Shown: positions 8,514-16,145, counted from the first letter of the stretch. The stretch: 64,000 bases of DNA from Pseudomonas tehranensis (GCF_014268615.1 NZ_JABWQV010000003.1:41234-105233), one strand, 5' to 3'. Translations and numbers: made by a program. Notes: generated from the letters alone by a model not told the origin.

Positions 8514-8846
8514 ATGTTCACTCGCGGTAGAACTTTTTGGGTGTGGGCAAATCCGCACCTTCATTGCCGAACCAAAGATGAGCGTCTTGCTGACGGCTCT
8601 CAGGTAAACGTACAGGTGCGGACTTCAAGCACAGGCGTTGTGCAGCTGTTTCTTGGGTTATACGCTCCGAAAGGAATTATGATTTTTGAGGAGTCATTTG
8701 ACTCGCGGCCTGGCCAAACCATGACGCAAGCGATGGAGTGGGGAATTTCCAGAGCGAAAGAACTGTGGTGTATCTCCAAGGAAAAAGCCTCGAATACCCG
8801 TAAGTTTTCAAAGCTCCCTCAATCAATATCTGATCAGTCCACGTGA
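8514..8846 (+). CDS. Hypothetical plus-strand gene inserted in the leftward operon
   Basis: This 110-aa protein runs against the surrounding minus-strand operon. It contains an aromatic N-terminus (TRGRTFWVWANPHLHC) and a DSRPGQTMTQAMEWGI helix. The coding strand is richer in A+T than its neighbours. The function is unknown. Orientation and composition suggest a moron with its own promoter in the 122 bases upstream. Confidence 0.6.
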   Translation: MFTRGRTFWVWANPHLHCRTKDERLADGSQVNVQVRTSSTGVVQLFLGLYAPKGIMIFEESFDSRPGQTMTQAMEWGISRAKELWCISKEKASNTRKFSKLPQSISDQST

Positions 8847-8880
8847 CCGCTCATCGCTCTATTTGAATGCGCACATGTAA

Positions 8881-9165
8881 TTGGATGTCACTGCTTTGGT
8901 GGGAATATTCCGGGACCTCCGGCAATACCCGCCGCAAGGCGAATTTATGAGCGGGATAGATGACTTCAGATTTAAGTCCCACCACCTTTTGATCGAGCTA
9001 GATGCAGCGACAAGCATGATGATGCAACTTGTTTCATCTAAGGAAGTGGTTGGGGCTGGCTGGGACGCTGCCACCGTGCGCCACCACGACGCCTTCGAGG
9101 CTTGGAGCGCTTTTCTTAACTCCCCTGAAAGCCTTTTGGATGAACCGGCGCTGCCGATTCACTAG
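8881..9165 (+). CDS. Hypothetical plus-strand gene
   Basis: This frame of up to 94 aa begins at TTG 8881; an ATG at 8947 (MSGIDDFRFK) is an alternative start and neither has a clear ribosome binding site. The product is helical and acidic (HHLLIELDAATSMMMQLVSSKE). Its 3' end overlaps the minus-strand DUF4406 gene by 50 bases. Existence of the gene is only moderately supported. Confidence 0.45.
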   Translation: MDVTALVGIFRDLRQYPPQGEFMSGIDDFRFKSHHLLIELDAATSMMMQLVSSKEVVGAGWDAATVRHHDAFEAWSAFLNSPESLLDEPALPIH

Positions 9166-9466
9166 TGGTTTTTACCAGATCATGGGCATTCACAACCCGC
9201 ATCCCGAGCGCCTTGCCGATGTGCACCTCAAGGCTGGCGCCGCGGGAATCCTGCCAGCCGGGCAGGGTGGCCACGGTGTCGCAGTCCATCAGCGCCTTGA
9301 TGTCCCGGCGCATGCATTCGCTCCAGGTGCCCGGTTCTGGGTTGAGTTCGGCGGGGTTTATGACGGTGTGGCCGGACTCGCGCAGGCTGGCGGCAGTGGT
9401 GTGGAAGAGGGGGAAGTTCAGGTCCAGCATGTTGGTCATGGGACCACTGAGGTAGATGCGCTTCAT
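9116..9466 (-). CDS. DUF4406 domain protein
   Basis: This 116-aa protein starts MKRIYLSGPMTNM, the classic opening of DUF4406, a family with the nucleoside 2-deoxyribosyltransferase-like fold common in phages. It goes on to GHTVINPAELN, MRRDIKALMDCD and LPGWQDSRGASLEVHIGKAL, all conserved stations of that fold, including the acidic residue of MRRD. A role in nucleotide or NAD-type nucleoside metabolism is possible but unproven. The ATG overlaps the upstream stop (ATGA). Confidence 0.88.
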   Translation of the reverse strand: MKRIYLSGPMTNMLDLNFPLFHTTAASLRESGHTVINPAELNPEPGTWSECMRRDIKALMDCDTVATLPGWQDSRGASLEVHIGKALGMRVVNAHDLVKTTSESAAPVHPKGFQGS

Positions 9467-10104
9467 GCGGCCTCCTGCTGCTGTTCCTGGCGCAGGGCCT
9501 GTTGCACCGCTTCGACAACCCGCCGCAGGTAATTGAATTCGTGGTTTTCCTCGACAGCATTGCCGTCCAGGGGGTAATGCCATTCATCCCCGAAGAGCTC
9601 GGTCAGTAGCTCGCTTTGATGCCAGCATTCGCCGGAGCTCTCGATGTTGCGCAGAACATCGATGTCACACCAAAGCGAGCGAGCATCCTCCTTGCTCAAT
9701 TCGCCCAGCTCCCAGTTGTGGCGGCCAGTCTGTTGCCGGCGCCGCTGGACGATGCACTTTTTGGCGAAGTTATGGAGAGCTTCACCGCTGAACACGGTGG
9801 GGCTGATGCCGCGATCCAAGCAATTCAGGATGTAGTGCCAATCGCATTGGGCGACGAACTCAGCGACGGTGCGCGGCCCCATGCCGCCCCAATATGCGTT
9901 CCAGCTGCTGTCCCAGCAGTTGATGGTGATCTTGCCCTGGGCTGTCTGGTAATTCGGGTTCGATTCGGTCGGACAGTCGCGCAGGCCGAAGTCCTCGAGG
10001 AACACGGTGATCGGGTCAAGACGCGGCGCGCCGGTGATGACCAGCTTCGTTACCGTTGACCGCTCAACCGTCAGCGGCTCGGCCTGTTTGTTTTCTGAGG
10101 GCAT
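9463..10104 (-). CDS. Hypothetical phage protein
   Basis: This 213-aa protein is rich in Trp and Cys (INCWDSSWNAYWGGMGPRTV, FVAQCDWHYILNCLDRG). The segment CDWHYILNCLDRGISPTVFS is typical of a phage protein of unknown function often found upstream of DUF4406 genes. A glutamine-rich tail ends it. It is translationally coupled to the DUF4406 gene. Confidence 0.75.
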   Translation of the reverse strand: MPSENKQAEPLTVERSTVTKLVITGAPRLDPITVFLEDFGLRDCPTESNPNYQTAQGKITINCWDSSWNAYWGGMGPRTVAEFVAQCDWHYILNCLDRGISPTVFSGEALHNFAKKCIVQRRRQQTGRHNWELGELSKEDARSLWCDIDVLRNIESSGECWHQSELLTELFGDEWHYPLDGNAVEENHEFNYLRRVVEAVQQALRQEQQQEAA

Positions 10105-10162
10105 GGCGATGTCCTTGCCGGGGCATGCCCGGGCGGTGGAGTGGATTGGGAGAGAGAAAGGG

Positions 10163-10193
10163 GCGGGCAGACCGGCAGGAATGCCCGCTTTTT
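10163..10193 (+). terminator. Plus-strand terminator-like hairpin
   Basis: The stem GCGGGCA/TGCCCGC with a 12-base loop is followed by TTTTTT on the plus strand. Genes here lie on the minus strand, so it would stop plus-strand (antisense or moron) transcription coming from 8514-9165. Confidence 0.5.
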
Positions 10194-10196
10194 GCG

Positions 10197-10268
10197 TTAA
10201 GAGACGCAGCCGCCAAAGAGGCTGATCACAATCATCATTACCAGCGCAACAACGAGACCGATTGGCAT
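10197..10268 (-). CDS. 23-aa hydrophobic phage peptide (possible mini-lipoprotein)
   Basis: The peptide MPIGLVVALVMMIVISLFGG ends in CVS. TAGGAG stands 6 bases ahead of the ATG, so translation is well supported despite the small size. Nearly the whole peptide is one membrane span, and LFGGC just before the end resembles a lipobox, which would leave a three-residue lipopeptide. It lies between the methyltransferase and the 213-aa gene in the leftward operon. The function is unknown. Confidence 0.6.
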   Translation of the reverse strand: MPIGLVVALVMMIVISLFGGCVS

Positions 10269-10363
10269 CGCTTGCTCCTATCTAAATTAAGAGGGGAATT
10301 CCTCTCTCTCTAATAGTGGAAAGCAGGTGCCCCAAAAATTGCCCTTTTCTAAAAAATATTTGC

Positions 10364-12421
10364 TCAAGCGGCTATTTTACTTTCAGCGACCTTCCGCCAG
10401 GGGTCATTGGCGCGAGCCAGGGCAGCCATGGGCGGTGGGCTGACGCTGTTGCCGCACATGTGAACCTGCTGAGTCTTGGTGAATGGCTTGCCGTCGGCGC
10501 CGTGACTGATGATGTAGTCGGCGGGGAAGCCCTGGGCCTTGTAGAGCTCCGACGGCTTCAGCATCCGCAAGCAGATATCGACGATCACATACGGAGTGCC
10601 CTTGACCATCACCGTCACCATCGCCAAGCGATCCTTGGTGGTGATCGTTGGCGCTGGCGCATCACAGGCGCTGATGTTCTCGGTGCCGTAGTAGCTGATC
10701 AGGAACGCAGCAACCCGCAGCGCACCGGCTTCATGCTCGGGGGAGAGGGTGAGGGAGACCAGCGAGCTTTTCCCGCCGCCACCGGCCGTGATGGTTGGCG
10801 CTGGCTCATTCAGGCCCTGGCCTACGCTGGCGCCGAAAGCCCGCTCCATGAATGCAGTGACCAGACCGTGGTGTTCGCCGCCGGCGCTGATGGTGCGTAG
10901 CGGGTCGTCTACGTCGCGGGCATCGCAGTTTCCGCGCAGGTGCACAAGGTTCGCCGCCACCAGCTGCTGCTGGCTACCGGTGTTGGTCACCGTCGTCATC
11001 GGTTCTTCGATGCTTTTGGCGTCGGTGGTGTTGAAGCCTCCGTTCATCTGCGCCATGAAAACCGTGGATATTCCCATAGCGTGAGCCGCGCCGGCAGGCC
11101 GCTGGTAGTTGCCGCCGCTGGTGATGGTCGGCAATGTCTCATCGAGTGCTTTGCCAGCGTCGTTGAACCTGAACTTCACCAGGTGCGCCGCGGCGAGAGC
11201 ATGTTTCACACCGCCGGCTACAACCGTGCCCAGCGGTTGATCCAGGCCCGGCACCCGCGGCTCTTGCCCTGGTCGTTCGCCATATCCCGATTGAATCAAC
11301 GTTGGGCTGATCAGCGTCAGCTCGCCGCGGTTGGCGCACGTCACGGTGGGTAGCGGCTCCACGGGATCGTTAACCCTAACGCTTCCCTGGTGTGTGGCGG
11401 GTGCGATGACGGGGCTTGCCATGGCGAACGAGCCGCCGCGAGGCCAACTGGTAATGGTTCGCAGAGGTTCGTCGGACGATTGCACTGCCTCCCCAGACCA
11501 GTTCGCGATGGGCACAATGAACGGCGCCGGGTTGTCGATGACAAATTTCTTCATGCCCTTGGCGACACGGCGAAGAGTGGCCGGGGCCAGGTCCTTCTTT
11601 CGACCGAAGATGCTTTTACCCAAGTCGCTGAAGTCGATGCAGTCGGCTGCCGTCTTCCACTTCTGCTGGCCTTTGGCGGGGTTTTTAGCGTGGGTCGGCG
11701 CCGGCCACACGATTGGCTGGCCGTCGCACCGAGCGATCATGAACAGGCGTTCTCGACTGGTCGGTGCGCCGAAGTCACAGGCTTTGATCACCTTCCATTC
11801 GACGACGTAGCCCATGCCTTCCAGCAGCGCTACAAAGCGGCGCCAGGTTCTGCCGCGCTGCTTCGGGTCGGGGATCAGGAACTGCTGGCCCACCGGAACG
11901 ACCTCACCAGGTGCAGCAATCTCACCGCTGAGTTTCACCACGCGGCCGGTGGCCTTGCAGCGCTTGGCGATCAGCCGGCCCCATTGAAGGATCTGCTTCA
12001 CGTTCTCCAGGCTAATCACCCTGGGCCGCTTCATGCCTGCCCACTTCAACCCAATCCACGACAGGTTGCGGATCTCGCGCTTGCGCGGCTGGCCGCCGGC
12101 CGCCTGGCTGTGGTGGGTGCAGTCTGGCGACATGTGAAACCAGCCCACCGGACGGCCGCCGCATTCAGTATCGGGATCACCCTCGAAAACGTCGGTGGTG
12201 AAGTGCTGGGCGCCTGGGTGGTTCATGCTGTGCATGCTGATCGCTTGCGGGCTGTGATTCTTCGCAACGTTCACCGCGCGGCCCAAGCCCATCTCCAGCC
12301 CGGTACCGGCACCGCCACCACCGCAGAAGAAGTCGACGACGATCTCATCATCCTGGGGGTTGAAGCCAAGTCCATACTGGGTTTTGAAATCGAAGGGATG
12401 ATTCTTCTGGTGAATAGACAT
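10364..12421 (-). CDS. DNA cytosine-5 methyltransferase with long repeat-bearing recognition domain
   Basis: This 685-aa C5-methyltransferase transfers a methyl group from S-adenosylmethionine to cytosine. Motif I is VVDFFCGGGGAGTGLEMG (residues 28-45). The catalytic loop SPDCTHHSQ holds Cys101, with PDC in place of the usual PPC. ENV lies at 139-141, QRGRTW at 188-193, SRERLFMIA at 222-230, and the motif X-like GNSVSPPPM at 657-665. Between motifs VIII and IX/X lie eight degenerate copies of xPxxTITxGG (near residues 318, 355, 395, 428, 473, 506, 539 and 588). GAGGT precedes the ATG. It probably protects phage DNA from host restriction; the target sequence is unknown. Confidence 0.9.
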   Translation of the reverse strand: MSIHQKNHPFDFKTQYGLGFNPQDDEIVVDFFCGGGGAGTGLEMGLGRAVNVAKNHSPQAISMHSMNHPGAQHFTTDVFEGDPDTECGGRPVGWFHMSPDCTHHSQAAGGQPRKREIRNLSWIGLKWAGMKRPRVISLENVKQILQWGRLIAKRCKATGRVVKLSGEIAAPGEVVPVGQQFLIPDPKQRGRTWRRFVALLEGMGYVVEWKVIKACDFGAPTSRERLFMIARCDGQPIVWPAPTHAKNPAKGQQKWKTAADCIDFSDLGKSIFGRKKDLAPATLRRVAKGMKKFVIDNPAPFIVPIANWSGEAVQSSDEPLRTITSWPRGGSFAMASPVIAPATHQGSVRVNDPVEPLPTVTCANRGELTLISPTLIQSGYGERPGQEPRVPGLDQPLGTVVAGGVKHALAAAHLVKFRFNDAGKALDETLPTITSGGNYQRPAGAAHAMGISTVFMAQMNGGFNTTDAKSIEEPMTTVTNTGSQQQLVAANLVHLRGNCDARDVDDPLRTISAGGEHHGLVTAFMERAFGASVGQGLNEPAPTITAGGGGKSSLVSLTLSPEHEAGALRVAAFLISYYGTENISACDAPAPTITTKDRLAMVTVMVKGTPYVIVDICLRMLKPSELYKAQGFPADYIISHGADGKPFTKTQQVHMCGNSVSPPPMAALARANDPWRKVAESKIAA

Positions 12422-12481
12422 AGAGATACCTCGCCTAATGGCTTCGTGCGATCATCATGGAAATGCGATAGAGGGAATGTT

Positions 12482-13165
12482 ATGAGTGGCAATGTGAGCA
12501 AAGCTTTTAGGGCAATAGGGAGTTTTTGGTTTATTTCGATGTTATCGATTCTAATAGCATTTGTTTTTGCTATTTATTTCTATAGGTTGAGGTTTGGTGG
12601 TGGGTTGTCAAGTAACTCAAGTGACTGGTCTAATTTTGGAAGTTATATAGGTGGCGTATTCGGTCCGCTAGTTTCGTTTGTGACATTGCTTGCGGTGTTA
12701 AAAACCGTATATTTACAGCGCGAGTTATTAGACACCCAGCGTGATGAGTTCAGCGCCATGCAGGCCTTGCAGCGTGACACGTTTCACTCCCAGCAGAAGC
12801 AACTTAAGCAAGCTGCGGAGGCAACAAGTCAGGATCAATATCACCGAGTACTTGAGCATTTGCTTGGCATGGTGGATAGGCATTCAGCTTCATATGGAAA
12901 TATCGTCAATAGGGTGTCGCAGGGGTTAGAGACTCTGGCTAATTGGAAGTTTGAGGGGAGGCCGGTGAGTGATGAACATTTTATTATATTGCGCAATAAA
13001 AACATTAGACATAATAAAACTCTCGAGAGCTTGGCTTTATTGTCTGTTGATTTGTCGTTAAATGACTTTGGTACAATGGCTGAGATGCGCGAACATTATC
13101 GAATTGAGATGCATAAAATTTTTGAAGCTGAATCGGTTTCAGAAGAAGGTGAAGCAGAAGTATAA
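12482..13165 (+). CDS. Two-helix membrane protein with coiled coil; putative superinfection-exclusion/Abi-like moron
   Basis: This 227-aa protein has two N-terminal membrane spans (about residues 11-32 and 48-68). The second sits in the motif NFGSYIGGVFGPLVSFVTLL, followed by a long Gln/Glu-rich coiled coil (QRELLDTQRDEFSAMQALQR) and a helical C-terminal domain. This layout resembles putative phage abortive-infection (putAbiC-like) membrane proteins, but the match is by eye. The ATG at 12482 has GAGGGAAT ahead of it; the longer open frame upstream is only the shadow of the methyltransferase. It is AT-rich and divergent from the operon, so it is probably a moron. Confidence 0.75.
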   Translation: MSGNVSKAFRAIGSFWFISMLSILIAFVFAIYFYRLRFGGGLSSNSSDWSNFGSYIGGVFGPLVSFVTLLAVLKTVYLQRELLDTQRDEFSAMQALQRDTFHSQQKQLKQAAEATSQDQYHRVLEHLLGMVDRHSASYGNIVNRVSQGLETLANWKFEGRPVSDEHFIILRNKNIRHNKTLESLALLSVDLSLNDFGTMAEMREHYRIEMHKIFEAESVSEEGEAEV

Positions 13166-13188
13166 CGGCGCAATAGATGAGGGGCGGT

Positions 13189-13824
13189 TCACGCGGCTGA
13201 CTGCTCGGCGATGAAGTAGTCCCAGGCTGCCTTGTCGCCCTGAGCCACATACCATTTCAGCTCTGTGCTTTCTTCTGAGTCGGTCACTGATCCGCCGTAC
13301 TGGGCGCCAGGGAAAGTGAACAGCCCTTTGTTGCCGCACCACGGGTATCCGCCGGTGAACTCGGTGAAGGTGACTCCAGGCCTGGCAGCCACCACCCGAA
13401 CCTTGAACTCTTCGAATCTTGTATTGCGTGCCGCAACCTCGGCTTCGTGTCCGGACTTGCAGTCCGCAGAGCAGTAGACCACGCGACCATCGAATATCAG
13501 GTCCAGTGTAATATCGGCTTCGGTCTCTTCATCCCAATAGCTCGCATCACTGTCGCACCTGGCGCCGCAATGGTTACAGCCGAACCACCAGCCGGCATCG
13601 ATGTAGGCCTTCGCCGGGATAAAGCGTTTGCCCGCATACTGGTCAGCCCAATGAGCGCGACGGCAGGACACTGCACCGAAGTCGGTGCCGATCTCGTCCG
13701 CACCCTGGCGCCGAGCTGCGGCGCCCGAGGTGGCGAACTGAATGTTGGATTCTTCCGGGTCATTTGTCTCTACGGAGTAGGCCAGCACCTTACGCGATGC
13801 CGGATCGACTTTTGGCTTGCTCAT
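13189..13824 (-). CDS. Hypothetical phage protein with zinc-finger cysteines
   Basis: This 211-aa protein has five closely set cysteines that could bind zinc (CNHCGARC at 83-90 and CSADC at 118-122), between an N-terminal acidic region and a C-terminal region rich in aromatic residues (TEFTGGYPWCGNKGLFTFPG). The function is unknown. It belongs to the leftward operon and is now flanked on both sides by plus-strand moron genes. Confidence 0.75.
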   Translation of the reverse strand: MSKPKVDPASRKVLAYSVETNDPEESNIQFATSGAAARRQGADEIGTDFGAVSCRRAHWADQYAGKRFIPAKAYIDAGWWFGCNHCGARCDSDASYWDEETEADITLDLIFDGRVVYCSADCKSGHEAEVAARNTRFEEFKVRVVAARPGVTFTEFTGGYPWCGNKGLFTFPGAQYGGSVTDSEESTELKWYVAQGDKAAWDYFIAEQSAA

Positions 13825-13899
13825 GGATTATCTCCAGTCAGGCGCCTCCCTCCGTGACCGGTGGTGGCAATTTGGTTTGGGTTGGGGTATTACGGGTGA

Positions 13900-13919
13900 C
13901 CGGCATGGAGCCGGATCAA
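13900..13919 (+). promoter_or_regulatory. Leader hairpin shared with 15459-15478
   Basis: CCGGCATGGAGCCGGATCAA, a CCGGC/GCCGG hairpin, lies just upstream of the ribosome binding site of the 13930 gene. An almost identical 20-mer (one base different) stands in the same place ahead of the 15491 gene. It may be a common leader element or a recombination junction for moron exchange. Confidence 0.6.
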
Positions 13920-13929
13920 GGAGCGGCAC

Positions 13930-14598
13930 ATGTCAAAAAAGTTAGAATTCTGGGGTGTTTTGTGTACTGTCATATATCTGCTATTAATTGCGACGACTGT
14001 TCTATTTAAACTTGATGACTTTCTTAAGCTTGAGTTGAATGCATTAGGGGATTTTCTTGCTGGAGCGTTCGGACCAGTCGCTTTCCTCTGGCTGGTATTG
14101 GGTTTTTTGCAGCAAGGTCGCGAATTGAAGCTCAGCTCTGATGCATTGCATCTTCAGGCCAAGGAGCTCAAGAACTCCGTTGAGCAGCAACAATCGATTG
14201 TGCGGATAGCGACAGATCAACTAATGATGTCGAAAAGCTCTTTGGAGCCGAAATTCGTTCTGCAATATTCAAGCTATCTAACAGAGGCTGGCGGTGTGCT
14301 GTTTAGCTTCAATCTTTCTAACGTTGGGCATCTGACATCGCAAGTTAAACTTGCATGGGAGAAAGGGGAGGTAGAAAACTTTCCTATTTTTCCACACGGT
14401 GAGACGAAAGAGTTCATGCTAAGGGTCCCCGACCCACAGAAAAATTTCGGAATTTCCCTTTTTGTTAGTTATTCGGTTGGAATGGGTGAAAGCGACACCA
14501 AAAGTTTTCGATTAAGCTTTCACAAAAGCCTTGCCTATGAAAACCAATGGACCGTGACCCAAGCAGGGCCTTTTGATCAGGAACCCAAGCCCGATTGA
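13930..14598 (+). CDS. Membrane-anchored coiled-coil moron protein
   Basis: This 222-aa protein has two N-terminal membrane spans (about residues 8-25 and 40-62), including GDFLAGAFGPVAFLWLVLGF, which echoes the GSYIGGVFGPLVSF motif of the 12482 gene. A coiled coil follows (ELKNSVEQQQSIVRIATDQL), then a beta-rich C-terminal domain. AAGGAG precedes the ATG. It is AT-rich and opposed to the operon. The shared topology suggests a related role at the membrane, such as blocking entry of other phages; this is inference. Confidence 0.75.
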   Translation: MSKKLEFWGVLCTVIYLLLIATTVLFKLDDFLKLELNALGDFLAGAFGPVAFLWLVLGFLQQGRELKLSSDALHLQAKELKNSVEQQQSIVRIATDQLMMSKSSLEPKFVLQYSSYLTEAGGVLFSFNLSNVGHLTSQVKLAWEKGEVENFPIFPHGETKEFMLRVPDPQKNFGISLFVSYSVGMGESDTKSFRLSFHKSLAYENQWTVTQAGPFDQEPKPD

Positions 14599-14908
14599 GC
14601 TTTGGCGAAGAAATATCTGCATCAATGAGACTCAAAAAAACGCAAGCCGTTATGTGCATCTTCAAAGCGGCTGCGGTTTCGCTGACGGTTTTACCGGCCT
14701 CCGCATGTGCCCGTACCGCTGGTGCCAACTTGTCGCGGCCTGCCCGCAGTTTCGCGTGGTGCGCGGTGGTGCTGAAGAAAGGCGCCTCTGCACTCACTCC
14801 ACTTTCGATTTCCTGGACGGTTTTCCCGCTTCCGAAGAACTGTTCCAACTTCTGGTTCAGGTCCTGGATGATTGCGTCCCGCGGATTTGGCATTGGCTCG
14901 CCGATCAT
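14465..14908 (-). CDS. Phage protein with C-terminal HTH-like segment, 3' end possibly replaced
   Basis: The frame encodes 147 aa. The first 95 or so residues look genuine (MPNPRDAIIQDLNQKLEQFF, then AHAEAGKTVSETAAALKMH, which looks like the start of a helix-turn-helix). The remainder is antisense to the end of the 13930 gene and lacks protein-like character. I infer that insertion of the moron removed the original 3' end. The start overlaps the stop of the truncated methyltransferase frame (ATGA). Confidence 0.5.
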   Translation of the reverse strand: MIGEPMPNPRDAIIQDLNQKLEQFFGSGKTVQEIESGVSAEAPFFSTTAHHAKLRAGRDKLAPAVRAHAEAGKTVSETAAALKMHITACVFLSLIDADISSPKLNRAWVPDQKALLGSRSIGFHRQGFCESLIENFWCRFHPFQPNN

Positions 14909-15078
14909 TTGCTCCAGCCCTCGATGTTCGCCGTGCGGCCCAGGCCCATTTCCAGGCCAGTGCCAGCGCCGCCACCACCGCAGAAGAAGTCGACAACGAT
15001 CTCGTCATCCTGAGGGTTGAAGCCGAGTCCGTATTGGGTTTTGAAATCGAAGGGGTGTTTCTTCTGGTGAGCGGACAT
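14905..15078 (-). pseudogene. Truncated duplicate of the cytosine methyltransferase 5' end
   Basis: The 57 codons from ATG 15078 repeat the first 49 residues of the 10364-12421 methyltransferase almost exactly (MSAHQKKHPFDFKTQYGLGF through motif I, GAGTGLEMGLGR). They then change to a short unrelated tail and stop. It has GAGGATC ahead of the ATG and could still be translated, but it holds only motif I and cannot be an active enzyme. It suggests recombination between related methyltransferase genes. Confidence 0.85.
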
Positions 15079-15137
15079 GGGGGATCCTCGCCGGGTATAG
15101 TCGGATGTTCGATGGTTTCTGGAAGTGAGGTGATGTT

Positions 15138-15413
15138 GTGAAAGATCCGCACAATACGGTTGAGCGATTGACAAAGGCGCTAGAGGCAATGGCTACCGGT
15201 GGTAGCGCTTCTGATCGAGCCAATGCTGTGCTTGGTGAGTTATTCGCACTGCTGGCTTCTGAATTCCCCAGCGAAGATGCTCGATCTCTTTTCGAGAAAA
15301 TTACTTCGTTCGACGTAAACCGCTCAGGAATTGCGCTCAATGAGTACGAGCAGTTCTTTCAGAGCGTTTGGGACCTTTACTGGCTGATGTCTGCCAACAA
15401 ACAATATAAGTAG
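15138..15413 (+). CDS. Small hypothetical plus-strand gene
   Basis: This 91-aa acidic helical protein starts at a GTG preceded by GAGGTGAT, a nearly perfect ribosome binding site. Sequence features are NTVERLTKALEAMATGG, a Ser/Asp-rich middle and an aromatic C-terminus (EQFFQSVWDLYWLM). No family is recognised. It runs against the surrounding operon, like its neighbour at 15491. Confidence 0.65.
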   Translation: MKDPHNTVERLTKALEAMATGGSASDRANAVLGELFALLASEFPSEDARSLFEKITSFDVNRSGIALNEYEQFFQSVWDLYWLMSANKQYK

Positions 15414-15458
15414 GCTCAGGTTGGCGTGATTCGAGTTTGTGGGCTATTGGTTGATGGC

Positions 15459-15478
15459 CCGGCATGGGGCCGGATCAA
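15459..15478 (+). promoter_or_regulatory. Leader hairpin shared with 13900-13919
   Basis: CCGGCATGGGGCCGGATCAA differs by one base from the 20-mer ahead of the 13930 gene and stands directly before AAAAGGAGT, the ribosome binding site of the 15491 gene. Confidence 0.6.
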
Positions 15479-15490
15479 AAGGAGTTGCAA

Positions 15491-15718
15491 ATGGGTATCG
15501 CCGTAAAAATGCAGCACGAACTCGAAGAGCTTCTCTCGGCAGGTGCGAGCCTTGAGCTATCTGCAAAAGGGAGGCTCCCGCATCAGCTGGTTGATTTGGC
15601 TAAGTGCGCGAAGCGGGGAGGCGGTCAACTCACGCTCAATGACCTTGGGATTCTGATGCAAAACCAGTTGATCGACATTGCCAGAGCGGGATCTGGACAC
15701 GTGACGCTCAGGGATTGA
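15491..15718 (+). CDS. Small hypothetical plus-strand gene
   Basis: This 75-aa protein is helical with an Ala/Leu-rich N-terminus (MQHELEELLSAGASLELSAK) and GGGQLTLNDLGILMQNQLID. The start at 15491 is set by AAAAGGAGT seven bases upstream. It ends 11 bases inside the 3' end of the convergent minus-strand gene at 15708. The function is unknown. Confidence 0.65.
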   Translation: MGIAVKMQHELEELLSAGASLELSAKGRLPHQLVDLAKCAKRGGGQLTLNDLGILMQNQLIDIARAGSGHVTLRD

Positions 15719-16070
15719 TAGGCTCAATGATCTCGTCGCCTGGATCATTCGCCAATTCAGCCATGCTCTTATCGTAAAAGTCTCGCGACACCTTTTCGCT
15801 TGGAACATAAGGTGTCGTGACATTCCGCAGCATATAGGCCTGTGTCTCGAAATCCACCGCGATCAGGTTCATCAGCAACCGCTGGTGAACGTCCTGTTGG
15901 TTGTCGATGCCGTGGGCTTTCATTACCCGCTTGAGGTCCGCCTTGAACACGCCGGCCACTTCAACCGTGAACTTCTCGATGCCCAGTGCGGCAGCCTTCG
16001 CCGCTGCCTTCTCGCGCTTTCGCCGCTGCTTTAGCGCTTCCGCCGTCGGCTGCTTCTCTTCCTCGGCCAT
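15708..16070 (-). CDS. Hypothetical phage protein
   Basis: This 120-aa protein has a highly charged Lys/Ala/Glu N-terminal helix (ALKQRRKREKAAAKAAALGI) and a compact second half (FKADLKRVMKAHGIDNQQDV). The start at 16070 is preferred over 16091 because AAGGAG stands nine bases upstream. A nucleic-acid-binding role would fit the basic helix but is not shown. Confidence 0.7.
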   Translation of the reverse strand: MAEEEKQPTAEALKQRRKREKAAAKAAALGIEKFTVEVAGVFKADLKRVMKAHGIDNQQDVHQRLLMNLIAVDFETQAYMLRNVTTPYVPSEKVSRDFYDKSMAELANDPGDEIIEPINP

Positions 16071-16145
16071 GGCCTGCTCCTTCGATTCCACTGGCCGGCA
16101 GTGCCAGCCAGGCCTGTCGTTTCCGTTGTTGGGTGCGGAAACGTC

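Noticed and set aside
11390..12481. Plus-strand extension of the 12482 gene to a 591-aa product
   Set aside because: The added 364 residues are exactly antisense to the methyltransferase; a proper ribosome binding site and membrane-protein N-terminus mark the start at 12482.
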